A stretch of DNA of 64,000 nucleotides from CALEMW01 sp035447065 (lineage in GTDB: Bacteria; Krumholzibacteriota; Krumholzibacteriia; LZORAL124-64-63), in the NCBI GenBank assembly GCA_035447065.1, contig DAOTGJ010000001.1, forward strand, positions 1 through 64,000, written 5' to 3'. The position numbers were made by a program, and so were the translations under genes. Position 1 is the first letter of the stretch; each line of letters starts with the position of its first letter. Shown here one piece after another: positions 50,465 through 58,620 of this stretch. A model generated the notes under the pieces. It was given only the letters and a program-made list of their open reading frames with translations. It ran no database searches and was not told the origin of the DNA.

Positions 50465-51226
50465 ATGCACGACGACCGCGACCACGAACCCGACGCGCCG
50501 GAGTCCACGGAGGACCTCCAGGGGTTGGCGCGCACCATCGCCAAGGCCGGCTACGCCACGCGTCGCCAGGCCGAGGAGCTGGTGCGTTCGGGACGCGTGC
50601 ACGTGGACGGTCGGCGCGTGCTGGATCCCGGCCACGGCGTGCGGGCGGAGCAGGATCTCATGGTGGACGGGCGGCCCCTGCTGGAGATGGCCCGCACCTA
50701 CCTGGCCTTCCACAAGCCCGTGGACGTGGCCACCTCGGCCTCCGCGGGCCACCGCGTGAAGCTCATCGGCCAGTACCTGCCCCGCGACATCCCCGGCCTG
50801 GCGCCCGCCGGCCGGCTGGACGCCGCCACCAGCGGTCTGCTCCTGGTCTCCAACGACAGCGCCTGGAACGCCGCCGCGGCCAGCGGCCACGGCTTCGACA
50901 AGGAGTTCCGCCTGGTCGTGAAGGGCGATGTGTCCGAGCTGCAGCTCGGCGTGGTGCGGGCGGGCGTGCAGCTCCCCAAGGCGGGGCTGGTCAAGCCCAA
51001 GGCCATCGAGCTGCTGGAGCACGACGCCGGCTCCTGCACCCTGAGCCTGGTGCTGCCCGGCGGCAAGGTGCGCCAGATCCGCAGCCTCTTCGCGGCGCTG
51101 CGGCTGGAGATGACCGCGGTGCACCGCGTGCGCATCGGCCCGGTGCGGCTGGACAAGCTGGCCGAGGGGCACTGGCGGCCGCTGACCACGGCCGAGGTGG
51201 AGACCATCCGCAGGGGACGCTCGTGA
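50465..51226 (+). CDS. RsuA/RluB-type pseudouridine synthase
   Basis: 253 residues. An S4 RNA-binding domain (TIAKAGYATRRQAEELVRSGRVHVDGRRVLDPGHGV, about 24-60) precedes the catalytic domain with APAGRLDAATSGLLLVSND (Asp about residue 118 as nucleophile), LEHDAGSCTLSLVLPGGKVRQIRSLFAALRLEMTAVHRVRIGPVRL. It isomerises a uridine of rRNA to pseudouridine; the exact site cannot be told. An acidic N-terminal tail (MHDDRDHEPDAPESTED) is unusual. It lies 15 bases after the antiporter gene and overlaps the methyltransferase gene (GTGA). Confidence 0.92.
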   Translation: MHDDRDHEPDAPESTEDLQGLARTIAKAGYATRRQAEELVRSGRVHVDGRRVLDPGHGVRAEQDLMVDGRPLLEMARTYLAFHKPVDVATSASAGHRVKLIGQYLPRDIPGLAPAGRLDAATSGLLLVSNDSAWNAAAASGHGFDKEFRLVVKGDVSELQLGVVRAGVQLPKAGLVKPKAIELLEHDAGSCTLSLVLPGGKVRQIRSLFAALRLEMTAVHRVRIGPVRLDKLAEGHWRPLTTAEVETIRRGRS

Positions 51227-52119
51227 GCGCCTGCCGGAACTGCGGCCAGGCGCGGGCGGAGCGGCTGCCCTTCCACTACCGCTGGCACGGGCGGCGCTTC
51301 GACGGCGTGCGCTGCCGCGCGTGCGACCTGGTCCGGCTGGACCCCATGCCCGCGGCCGCGGAGCTGGAGGAGCTCTACGGCCAGGACTATTTCGACACCG
51401 CCCTGCACGGACTGGATCAGGCGGGGATGGACTACGAAGCGCTCCACGACGCGCAGCGCGTCGGCACCGCGGCCTTCGTGGCTCAGGACCTGCTGCCCCG
51501 CGCGCCCGGCGCCGCGTCGTTCTTCGAGGTGGGCGCGGCCATGGGCCACCTGCTGTCCTGCGCCCGCGACCTCGGCCTGCGCGTGGGGGGCGTGGAGATC
51601 TCCGCCGCCGCCTGCGCCGCGGCCCGCCGCAAGTTCGGCCTGGAGCTCCACCGCGGCGACGTGACGGCGCTGGACCTGACGGACGAGGCCGGCCGCTGGG
51701 ACGTGGTCTACGCCGGCGACGTGCTGGAGCACATGACCGAGCCCGCCGCCGCCCTGGCCGCCATGCATGCCCTGCTCGCCCCCGGCGGCACGCTGATCCT
51801 GCGCGTGCCCGCCACCCTGAACCTGCTGAGCACGCGCGTGGCCCTGACCGCCTACCGCCTGCTGGGCCGCAGCGTGCGCCTGCCCGACGGCCCCTATCAC
51901 GTGCACGAGTTCACGCCCCGCACCCTGGCCCGGACCGTGGGCCGCCGGTTCACGGACGTGCGCGTGGAACAGGACATCGTCCCCCTGCGCGACCTCAACC
52001 TCAAGGGCGGCTCGGCGGCCTACCGCGCCAAATGGCTCCTCCACGCGGTGAACGTGCCGCTGACGCGCCTGACGGGGCGGCTGGGGGACCGGCTGCTGCT
52101 CACGGCGCGGAAGGGTTGA
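51223..52119 (+). CDS. SAM-dependent methyltransferase with N-terminal zinc ribbon
   Basis: 298 residues from GTG 51223. A zinc ribbon (CRNCGQ ... CRACDL, two Cys pairs) occupies residues 4-35. The class I methyltransferase fold follows: motif I FFEVGAAMGHLLSCARDLG (about 100-118), acidic VGGVEISAAACAAAR, and motif II-like WDVVYAGDVLEHMTEPAAALAAMHALLAPGGTLILRVP. The zinc ribbon plus this fold is the type often encoded in sugar/polysaccharide clusters (C-methyltransferase-like). No such genes are close, so the substrate is open. It overlaps the pseudouridine synthase gene and is followed by the signal-peptide remnant at 52186. Confidence 0.88.
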   Translation: MSACRNCGQARAERLPFHYRWHGRRFDGVRCRACDLVRLDPMPAAAELEELYGQDYFDTALHGLDQAGMDYEALHDAQRVGTAAFVAQDLLPRAPGAASFFEVGAAMGHLLSCARDLGLRVGGVEISAAACAAARRKFGLELHRGDVTALDLTDEAGRWDVVYAGDVLEHMTEPAAALAAMHALLAPGGTLILRVPATLNLLSTRVALTAYRLLGRSVRLPDGPYHVHEFTPRTLARTVGRRFTDVRVEQDIVPLRDLNLKGGSAAYRAKWLLHAVNVPLTRLTGRLGDRLLLTARKG

Positions 52120-52185
52120 TCCCGGACCATTCCAACCCGTATGCTGGCGCCGGATCGTTGCTCCATGCTCGAGAAGGAGGCCGCC

Positions 52186-52269
52186 ATGCATCGCCTCACC
52201 GTCCTCATCGCACTCTGCTGCTTCGCCCTGCCCGCCAACCCCGCCTTTGCTTCTCCATCGCGCAACTGA
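52186..52269 (+). pseudogene. 27-codon signal-peptide remnant or micro-ORF
   Basis: A strong AGGAGG lies 5 bases before ATG 52186, and the product is a complete-looking signal peptide (MHRLTVLIALCCFALPANPAFA) followed by only SPSRN and a stop. The frame carries an A-x-A-type cleavage site but no mature protein. It is either the 5' relic of a lost exported protein or a small secreted peptide. The promoter of the aconitase gene begins inside its 3' part. Confidence 0.5.
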
Positions 52270-52275
52270 TAGATT
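52247..52275 (+). promoter_or_regulatory. Promoter of the aconitase gene
   Basis: TTGCTT (52247-52252) and TAGATT (52270-52275) with 17-base spacing and TGA before the -10 box. It lies 65 bases upstream of ATG 52340 and overlaps the 3' end of the signal-peptide remnant. Confidence 0.6.
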
Positions 52276-52339
52276 GTGCCCGATACGCACCGATTCCCGA
52301 CCCCCGGCCACGCCCGATTTCCCGCGGAGGATGATCACC

Positions 52340-54604
52340 ATGGCGATCGAAACGACCCTCAAGATGGTCCAGGACGTCTACGCGCGCTCCAAGGAGCGGC
52401 TCCAGGTGGTGCGCACCCGCCTGGGACGCCCGCTGACCCTGGCGGAGAAGGTCCTCTTCGGGCACCTGGACGACCCCGCGCACCAGGAGTTCGGCCGCGG
52501 CGACAAGACCCTGGCCCTGCGCCCGGACCGCGTGGCCATGCAGGACGCCACCGCCCAGATGGCCATCCTCCAGTTCATGCAGGCCGGCCGCGACGAGGCC
52601 GCCGTGCCCACCACCGTTCACTGCGACCACCTGCTGCTGGCCTACAAGGGCGCCGCGCAGGACAAGGCCACGGCCCTGGACGTGAACAAGGAGGTCTACG
52701 ACTTCCTCAGCTCCGCCGCGGACCGCTACGGCATGGGCTTCTGGAAGCCGGGCAGCGGCATCATCCATCAGATCGTGCTGGAGAACTACGCCTTCCCTGG
52801 CGGCCTGATCATCGGCACGGACAGCCACACGCCCAACGGCGGCGGCCTGGGCATGGTGGCCTGCGGCGTGGGCGGCGCCGACGCCGTGGACGTCATGGTG
52901 GGCATGCCCTGGGAGGTGAAGCATCCCAAGCTCATCGGCGTGAAGCTGACCGGCGCGCCGAGCGGCTGGACGGCGCCCAAGGACGTCATCCTCAAGCTGC
53001 TGGGCATCCTCACGGTGAAGGGCGGCACCAACGCCATCATCGAGTACTTCGGCGACGGCTGCGCGGCGCTGAGCTGCACCGGCAAGGGCACCATCACCAA
53101 CATGGGCGCCGAGCTGGGCGCCACCACCAGCATCTTCCCCTACGACTCCCGCATGGCCGACTACCTGCGCGCCACCCGCCGCGCCGATCTGGCCGATCTG
53201 GCCGACGCCCACAAGGACCTGCTGACCGCGGATCCCGAGGTGCTGGAGAACCCGGAGGAGTTCTACGACCGCATCATCGAGATCGACCTCTCCACCCTCA
53301 AGCCCCACCTGGTGGGTCCGCACTCCCCGGACATCGCCCACCCCGTGGACCGCATGGCCGCCGACGTGGACGCGGAGGGCTATCCCGAGCACCTCACCGC
53401 CGCGCTGATCGGCAGCTGCACCAACTCCTCCTACGAGGACATCTGCCGCGCCGCCGACGTGGCGCAGCAGGCCCTGGACAAGGGCCTGTCCATGAAGACG
53501 TCGCTGTGGGTGTCGCCGGGGTCGGACCAGATCTACGAGACCATCAAGCGCGACGGCCAGCTGGCCGTGCTGGAGAAGGTGGGCGCCACGGTGCTGACCA
53601 ACGCCTGCGGCCCCTGCATCGGCCAGTGGAAGCGCGACGACATCGCCGATGGCGAGGTGAACTCCATCGTCACCTCGTTCAACCGCAACTTCCGCAAGCG
53701 CGCCGACGGGAACCCGGAGACCCACGCCTTCATCGGCAGCCCCGAGGTGGTGCTGGCCTACGGACTCGCGGGCACCCTGAAGTTCGACCCCACCACGGAC
53801 GCCCTGACCGATGCCGCCGGCAACGCCGTGAAGCTGGCCGCGCCGGCCAAGGCCGACGATCTGCCGCCGGCGGGCTTCGTGGTCTCCACGGACGGCTACC
53901 AGGCTCCGTCGCCGGGCAACCAGGGCAGCGTGGTGGTGGATCCCAAGAGCGACCGCCTGGCCCTGCTGGAGCCCTTCAGCCCCTGGAACGGCCGGGACTA
54001 CGTGGAGCTGCCCCTGCTGATCAAGGCCCTGGGCAAGTGCACCACGGACCACATCAGCATGGCCGGCCCCTGGCTCAAGTACCGCGGGCACCTGGACAAC
54101 ATCAGCAACAACATGCTGATCGGCGCGGTGAACGCCTTCACGGAGGCCACCAACGCCGTGAAGAACCAGCTCACCGGCGAGACCGGCGAGGTGCCGGCCA
54201 CCGCGCGCGCCTACAAGGCCGCGGGCCTGCGCTGGGTGGTTGTGGGCGATGAGAACTACGGCGAGGGCAGCTCCCGCGAGCACGCCGCCATGGAGCCGCG
54301 CCACCTGGGCTGCGCCGCGGTGCTGGTGCGCAGCTTCGCGCGCATCCACGAGACCAACCTGAAGAAGCAGGGCATCCTGCCGCTGACCTTCAAGAACCCC
54401 GCGGATTACGACAAGGTGCAGGAGGACGACCGCATCAGCATCCTGGGCCTGAAGGATCTGGCGCCGCGCAAGCCCCTGACCGTGGAGCTCAAGCACGCCG
54501 ACGGCAAGGTGGACGCCATCACCGTGGAGCACACGTTCACGGCGGATCAGATCGAGTGGTTCAAGCACGGCTCGGCCCTGAACAAGATCAAGGCCGACGC
54601 CTGA
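52340..54604 (+). CDS. acn: Aconitate hydratase
   Basis: 754 residues. ATG 52340 is used because GGAGG lies 9 bases upstream; ATG 52331 overlaps that site. The [4Fe-4S] ligands are in IGSCTNSSYED and TNACGPCIGQW (Cys about 358, 420 and 423). Other marks are VHCDHLLLAYKG, GTDSHTPNGGGLGMVACGVGGADAVDVM, and the swivel-domain KCTTDHISMAGPW, VVVGDENYGEGSSREHAAMEPR and RSFARIHETNLKKQGILPLTF. The length and order are those of the mitochondrial-type aconitase (about 750), not the longer AcnA or the AcnB type. It interconverts citrate and isocitrate in the TCA cycle. A terminator follows at 54627, so it is a single transcription unit. Confidence 0.96.
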   Translation: MAIETTLKMVQDVYARSKERLQVVRTRLGRPLTLAEKVLFGHLDDPAHQEFGRGDKTLALRPDRVAMQDATAQMAILQFMQAGRDEAAVPTTVHCDHLLLAYKGAAQDKATALDVNKEVYDFLSSAADRYGMGFWKPGSGIIHQIVLENYAFPGGLIIGTDSHTPNGGGLGMVACGVGGADAVDVMVGMPWEVKHPKLIGVKLTGAPSGWTAPKDVILKLLGILTVKGGTNAIIEYFGDGCAALSCTGKGTITNMGAELGATTSIFPYDSRMADYLRATRRADLADLADAHKDLLTADPEVLENPEEFYDRIIEIDLSTLKPHLVGPHSPDIAHPVDRMAADVDAEGYPEHLTAALIGSCTNSSYEDICRAADVAQQALDKGLSMKTSLWVSPGSDQIYETIKRDGQLAVLEKVGATVLTNACGPCIGQWKRDDIADGEVNSIVTSFNRNFRKRADGNPETHAFIGSPEVVLAYGLAGTLKFDPTTDALTDAAGNAVKLAAPAKADDLPPAGFVVSTDGYQAPSPGNQGSVVVDPKSDRLALLEPFSPWNGRDYVELPLLIKALGKCTTDHISMAGPWLKYRGHLDNISNNMLIGAVNAFTEATNAVKNQLTGETGEVPATARAYKAAGLRWVVVGDENYGEGSSREHAAMEPRHLGCAAVLVRSFARIHETNLKKQGILPLTFKNPADYDKVQEDDRISILGLKDLAPRKPLTVELKHADGKVDAITVEHTFTADQIEWFKHGSALNKIKADA

Positions 54605-54626
54605 TCCCACCGCCGATGACGCACGA

Positions 54627-54664
54627 GGCCCCGCGGACCAGCGTCCGCGGGGCCTTCGTTTCTC
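54627..54664 (+). terminator. Intrinsic terminator of acn
   Basis: A perfect 12-bp stem (GGCCCCGCGGAC / GTCCGCGGGGCC) with a 4-base loop, followed by TTCGTTTCT, 22 bases past the stop codon. The rest of the 246-bp gap to 54850 holds no feature I can name. Confidence 0.8.
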
Positions 54665-54850
54665 GTCCCTGAGCTTCCCGCCGAGCGGCGGGCGGCGCCC
54701 TCCCTGGGCCCTTTTCCATCTTCGGGCCACTGTTCTGATCGACGCGCGGCCGCCGGACTTGAGCTTTCCTCGCGATGGCCGGCGCGGTACGTTCCCTTTG
54801 GCACGGATGTGGCTAGGACGGCTCCGGACCTCTTGGGAAGGGAGACCCCG

Positions 54851-55414
54851 TTGCGGCAACGTTCCGCCATGCTCATCGTGCTTCTCTGCGGCGCGGCCCT
54901 GCTGGCCGGCTGCGGCGCCACCGCGCCCGCCGCCGACCCCGCGGCGGCGCCCGCGCCCGCCCGCGTCACCCTGGACGGGCCGGCCCAGCTGCAGCCCGGC
55001 CCCTGGCTCGACGCGGGCCGCACGTGCCCGGAAACCGGCCGTCGCCTGGACGATCCGTCCTGGCCCCTGGTAGCCGACGCCCGCGCCGACACCGCCCGCA
55101 CCTGGCTCTGGGGCCGCCTGGACCTGCCCACGGGCGTGGTGCGCGTGGCCGGACCCGGCGCCCTGGTGGTCACCGTGATGGCGGACGGCCGGGAGCGCCG
55201 CTTCCTGGACCTGGGCATCCACGTACCCCTGGACGGCGGCGAAGCCGGGTACTTGAATTCCGAGGGCGGACCCTTCACCATCCGGCCCCGGCACGTGGCC
55301 GCCGCCGGCGCGGCGCCCGGCTGCCTGCTCATCGCCCTGCCGCCCCTGGACACCGCGTCCGCGGCGGTGGTGGCCCTGACCCCCGTGCCCGGGCGGTGGA
55401 CCGCCCTGCCCTGA
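54851..55414 (+). CDS. Small lipoprotein upstream of an SGNH protein
   Basis: 187 residues from TTG 54851, which follows an AAGGGAG site and starts the signal RQRSAMLIVLLCGAALLAGC (lipobox L-A-G-C); ATG 54869 is a weaker alternative. After a Pro/Ala-rich spacer (ATAPAADPAAAPAPA) the protein is beta-rich (RVTLDGPAQLQPGPWLDAG ... GVVRVAGPGALVVTVMADGRERRFLDLGI ... GPFTIRPRHVAAAG). The 'x-V-x-G-P-G-A-L-V-V-x-V' strand resembles the N-terminal domain of the pgs-operon exported and barrel proteins, so a shared fold is possible. The next gene starts 16 bases later, and the two may act together. Confidence 0.75.
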   Translation: MRQRSAMLIVLLCGAALLAGCGATAPAADPAAAPAPARVTLDGPAQLQPGPWLDAGRTCPETGRRLDDPSWPLVADARADTARTWLWGRLDLPTGVVRVAGPGALVVTVMADGRERRFLDLGIHVPLDGGEAGYLNSEGGPFTIRPRHVAAAGAAPGCLLIALPPLDTASAAVVALTPVPGRWTALP

Positions 55415-55430
55415 CCTGCGAGGAGACCCC

Positions 55431-57146
55431 GTGGCCGCACCGCGCTCCGCCTCCAAGATCCCGCGCGGCGGCCCCACCGGCGCCCGTCTCTGGCTGGCGC
55501 GCCTGGCCCTGGCCTTGGGCCTGCCCCTGCTGCTGCTGCTGGGCCTGGAGGGCGCGCTGCGCCTGGCCGGCTCCGGCTACCCCGCCACCCTGGCCCTGAA
55601 GGTGCCCGGCACGGACCGCTACGGCATCAACCTGCGCTACGGCTGGCGCTTCTTCCCCAAGGAGATCGCCCGCGGTCCCCTGTTCTTCAGCTTCCCGCAG
55701 GAGAAGCCGGCGGACGCCTGCCGCATCGTGGTGCTCGGCGCCTCGGCCGCCCAGGGCTATCCGCGCGGCGCGCTGGGGTTCTCGCGGGTGCTGGAGGCCA
55801 TGCTCGCGGACGCGTATCCCGACACGGAGTTCGAGGTCATCAACACCGCCATCGTGGCCACCAACAGCCACGTGTGCCGCACCACGGCGCGCGAGTTCGC
55901 GGGCTACGATCCCGACGTGTACGTGGTCTACCTGGGCAACAACGAGGTCATCGGCCCCTACGGCCTGGGGGCCTCGCGCGACGGTCAAGCCACGCCGCTG
56001 GGCGTGGCGCGCGCCGGCATCGCCCTGAAGGGCACGCGGGTGGGGCAGCTGGCCCACGGCGTGGCGGAGCGGTTCGCGGGCCGCGACGAGATGCTGGAGA
56101 CCTGGGCCGGCATGGAGATGTACGCCAAGCACCAGGTGCGGCGCGACAGCGCGGCGCTGGAGCGGGTGCGCGCGAACTTCCGCGCCAACCTCCACGACAT
56201 CGCCGCGGCGGGGGAGGGAGCCGGCGCGCGCGTGGTGCTGAGCACCGTGGCGGTGAACGTGTGGGACGGGGCGCCGTTCGCGTCGGCGCATCGGGCGGAA
56301 CTGGCCGCGACGGATCTGGAGGCGTGGACCGCGCACTTCGAACGCGGCGCGGCGGACGCCGCGGCCGGCCGGACCGAGGCCGCGCTGGAGGCCTTCGCCG
56401 CCGCCGCCGCCCTGGACGACACCCACGCCGAGCTGGCCTGGCGCCGCGGCCGCGCCCTGCTGGCCGCCGGCGACACCGCGGCCGCCGGCGAGCAGTTCCA
56501 GCGCGCCAAGGAGCTGGACGTGCTGCGCTTCCGCTGCGACGACGCCCTCAACCAGGTGATCCGCGACGTGGCCGCGGACCCGTCGCTGCCCCGCACCGAG
56601 CTGGCCGACGCCGCCGCGGCCTTCGCCGCCGCCGGCCCCGACCTGGCCCCCGATCCCCTGGACCGCCGCTTCTACGAGCACGTCCACCTGACCTACGCCG
56701 GCAACCACGCCCTGGCCGCGGCCCTGTTCCCGGCGGTGGCCGCCGCCCTGCCCGCCCGCGTGCGCGGCGAGCGGCCCGTGCCGGAGCCGCTGGACGCCGA
56801 CGCCTGCGCCGCCGTCATCCTGGAATCGGACTGGGAGGACCTGCTGGCCGTGGGCCAGGTGGTGGAGCTGCTGGACGACCCTCCGTTTCCCCAGCGCGCC
56901 GACCACGCCGACCTCACCGCGCGCTGGCGCGGCGTGGCCGCCGACCTGCAGGCCGGCCTCAGCCGCGCCCGGCTCACGGCCCTGCTGCCGGAGTACGAGC
57001 GCCGCATCGCCGCCCGTCCCCACGACGACATCACGCGCACCATGTACGCCGACCTGCTGCGCGCGGTGGGCGACCACGGCCGCGCCAAGCGCGTGTGGCA
57101 GCAGATCCGCGGCCATCAGCCGCCGGCGGAGTGGCTGGAGGATTAA
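55431..57146 (+). CDS. Membrane-anchored SGNH/GDSL-like hydrolase with TPR region
   Basis: 571 residues from GTG 55431 (GAGGAG upstream). One membrane helix (LARLALALGLPLLLLLGLEGALRLAG, about 23-48) precedes an extracytoplasmic SGNH domain: the Ser block IVVLGASAAQGYP (about 100), the Asn block VVYLGNNEVIGPYG (about 165), and the His block RRFYEHVHLTYAGNHALAAALF (about 410-425). A TPR-like stretch (ALEAFAAAAALDDTHAELAWRRGRALLAAGDTAAAGEQFQRAKEL) lies between them, and a second helical region ends the protein. This TPR-interrupted hydrolase type is seen in several uncultured diderm phyla and probably deacylates a lipid or glycan. The final codons overlap the convergent arfB stop. Confidence 0.82.
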   Translation: MAAPRSASKIPRGGPTGARLWLARLALALGLPLLLLLGLEGALRLAGSGYPATLALKVPGTDRYGINLRYGWRFFPKEIARGPLFFSFPQEKPADACRIVVLGASAAQGYPRGALGFSRVLEAMLADAYPDTEFEVINTAIVATNSHVCRTTAREFAGYDPDVYVVYLGNNEVIGPYGLGASRDGQATPLGVARAGIALKGTRVGQLAHGVAERFAGRDEMLETWAGMEMYAKHQVRRDSAALERVRANFRANLHDIAAAGEGAGARVVLSTVAVNVWDGAPFASAHRAELAATDLEAWTAHFERGAADAAAGRTEAALEAFAAAAALDDTHAELAWRRGRALLAAGDTAAAGEQFQRAKELDVLRFRCDDALNQVIRDVAADPSLPRTELADAAAAFAAAGPDLAPDPLDRRFYEHVHLTYAGNHALAAALFPAVAAALPARVRGERPVPEPLDADACAAVILESDWEDLLAVGQVVELLDDPPFPQRADHADLTARWRGVAADLQAGLSRARLTALLPEYERRIAARPHDDITRTMYADLLRAVGDHGRAKRVWQQIRGHQPPAEWLED

Positions 57147-57568
57147 TCGTCGAGGGAGGGTTTGCGGGCGCGGCCCTGCTTCACGGCGCTCCGCTGCCGC
57201 TTCTGATCCAGCCGCCGCTCCTTGGACGCCCGCGTGGGCTTGGTCGACCGCCGCGCCTTGGGCCGCACCGCCGCCCTGCGGATCAGCTCCACCAGCCGGT
57301 CGACCGCATCCTGCCGGTTGCGCTCCTGCGTGCGGTAGCGCCGGGCGTCGATGATGATCTCGCCGTCGTCCGTGGCCCGCTTGCCGGCCAGCCGCAGCAG
57401 CCGCTCCCGCACCTCGGAAGAAAGCGACGGCGATCCCGCCGCGTCGAAACGCAGCTGGACCGCCGTCGCCACCTTGTTCACGTTCTGGCCGCCGGGGCCC
57501 GAGGCGCGCACGAAGCTCACCTGGAGCTCGTCCTCGGACAGGCGGATGGTGCGGGTGACCTCGATCAT
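57143..57568 (-). CDS. arfB: Peptidyl-tRNA hydrolase ArfB (alternative ribosome rescue)
   Basis: 141 residues. It contains the release-factor GGQ motif in VSFVRASGPGGQNVNKVATAVQLRF (about 18-42) and the long basic C-terminal tail (TKPTRASKERRLDQKRQRSAVKQGRARKP) that enters the empty mRNA channel. It hydrolyses peptidyl-tRNA on ribosomes stalled without a stop codon. It lies 24 bases downstream of the rubrerythrin gene on the same strand, so they are probably co-transcribed. The size matches the family (about 140). Confidence 0.95.
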   Translation of the reverse strand: MIEVTRTIRLSEDELQVSFVRASGPGGQNVNKVATAVQLRFDAAGSPSLSSEVRERLLRLAGKRATDDGEIIIDARRYRTQERNRQDAVDRLVELIRRAAVRPKARRSTKPTRASKERRLDQKRQRSAVKQGRARKPSLDD

Positions 57569-57592
57569 GCCGTCCCCGCCTCCGGCACGGGT

Positions 57593-58102
57593 CTAGCCGT
57601 GGAACGCCACGTACTTCTCGGGCGGCACGTTGCACACGGGGCAGCGCTCCTCGGGCTTGCCCGCGTGGGTGTGGCCGCACACCGGGCAAACATACACGCT
57701 CTCCGTCTCGATGTCCTTGCCGCCCTTCACCGCGTCCAGGGCCTCGGCGTAGAGGTCCACGTGGCCCTTCTCGGCCTCCAGGGCGTAGTGGATGCTGCGC
57801 AGGGCGCCCTTCTCCTCCTGGAGCGCGGCCACGGCGTCGTACGCCGGGTACATCTCGTCCACCTCGAAGACCTCGCCGGCCATGGCGGCCTGGATGTTGG
57901 CGGCCGTGTCGCCCACGCCCTCCAGCACCTTCAGGTGGTTGTGGGCGTGGACCTGCTCCGCATAGCTGATGGCGCGGAACAGCAGCGCCACCTTGGGGAA
58001 GCCGTCCTTCTCCGCCTTCTCGGCGAAGGCCAGATACTTCATGTGCGCCTGGCTCTCGCCGGCGAACGCGTCCTTCAGATTGGTCTCGGTCATCGCGCGC
58101 AT
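57593..58102 (-). CDS. Rubrerythrin
   Basis: 169 residues from ATG 58102 (GGAGG six bases upstream; ATG 58093 is internal). Diiron helix motifs are visible: ETNLKDAFAGESQAHMKYLAFAEKAEKDG, LFRAISYAEQVHAHNHLKVLEG, and ALEAEKGHVDLYAEAL. The C-terminal rubredoxin domain has the two Cys pairs YVCPVCGHTHAG and ERCPVCNVP. It reduces hydrogen peroxide with electrons from its rubredoxin site, indicating a life with oxygen exposure but anaerobic defences. It is followed by arfB. Confidence 0.96.
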   Translation of the reverse strand: MRAMTETNLKDAFAGESQAHMKYLAFAEKAEKDGFPKVALLFRAISYAEQVHAHNHLKVLEGVGDTAANIQAAMAGEVFEVDEMYPAYDAVAALQEEKGALRSIHYALEAEKGHVDLYAEALDAVKGGKDIETESVYVCPVCGHTHAGKPEERCPVCNVPPEKYVAFHG

Positions 58103-58194
58103 GGGATACCTCCGGTGGCCACCTCTTGGGTTCGCAGTCCACCGAACATGCAACTCCGCACGGGCGATCTCAACCGAGTGAAACGGTCGCGATT

Positions 58195-58620
58195 TCAGCC
58201 CGTGGTCAGCACCGCGATGCCGCCCACCGTGAGCGCCATGCCCAGCAGCGTGCGCGTCGTGAGCGGCTCGCCGCCCAGCACCACCGCCGCCGCCGCGCCG
58301 AACAGGGGCGCGGTGAAGGCCAGCGGCATCACGCGGTTCAGGGGCGCGCCCTTGAGCGCGGCGTAGAAGCAGAGCATGCCCAACGCCCCGGCCACCAGGC
58401 CGCCGCCCACCACCATGTACGTGAGGGCCTTGGGCCCGGCGTGGGCCAGCTCCCGCGCCCGCGGCGCCGCCACCGCGCCCAGCACCGCCAGGGCCGTGGC
58501 CGTGCGCAGGGCGATGCCCAGCTGCGGCGGCAGGTTCCCCAGGTGCAGCCCCTTCTTCTCGAAGTACCCGCCCACGCCCCAGCACGCGGCCGTGAGCAGG
58601 GCCAACCATTCGGCCTTCAT
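58195..58620 (-). CDS. EamA-like half-size transporter
   Basis: 141 residues, five membrane helices in one EamA half: MKAEWLALLTAACWGVGGYFEKKGL (first helix with the WG.... motif), TYMVVGGGLVAGALGMLCFYAALKGAP and VMPLAFTAPLFGAAAAVVLGGEPLTTRTLLGMALTVGGIAVL. Single-EamA proteins work as dimers; the substrate is unknown. Its start overlaps the stop of the TrmH-family gene (ATGA), the last gene of a three-gene minus-strand unit. Confidence 0.85.
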   Translation of the reverse strand: MKAEWLALLTAACWGVGGYFEKKGLHLGNLPPQLGIALRTATALAVLGAVAAPRARELAHAGPKALTYMVVGGGLVAGALGMLCFYAALKGAPLNRVMPLAFTAPLFGAAAAVVLGGEPLTTRTLLGMALTVGGIAVLTTG

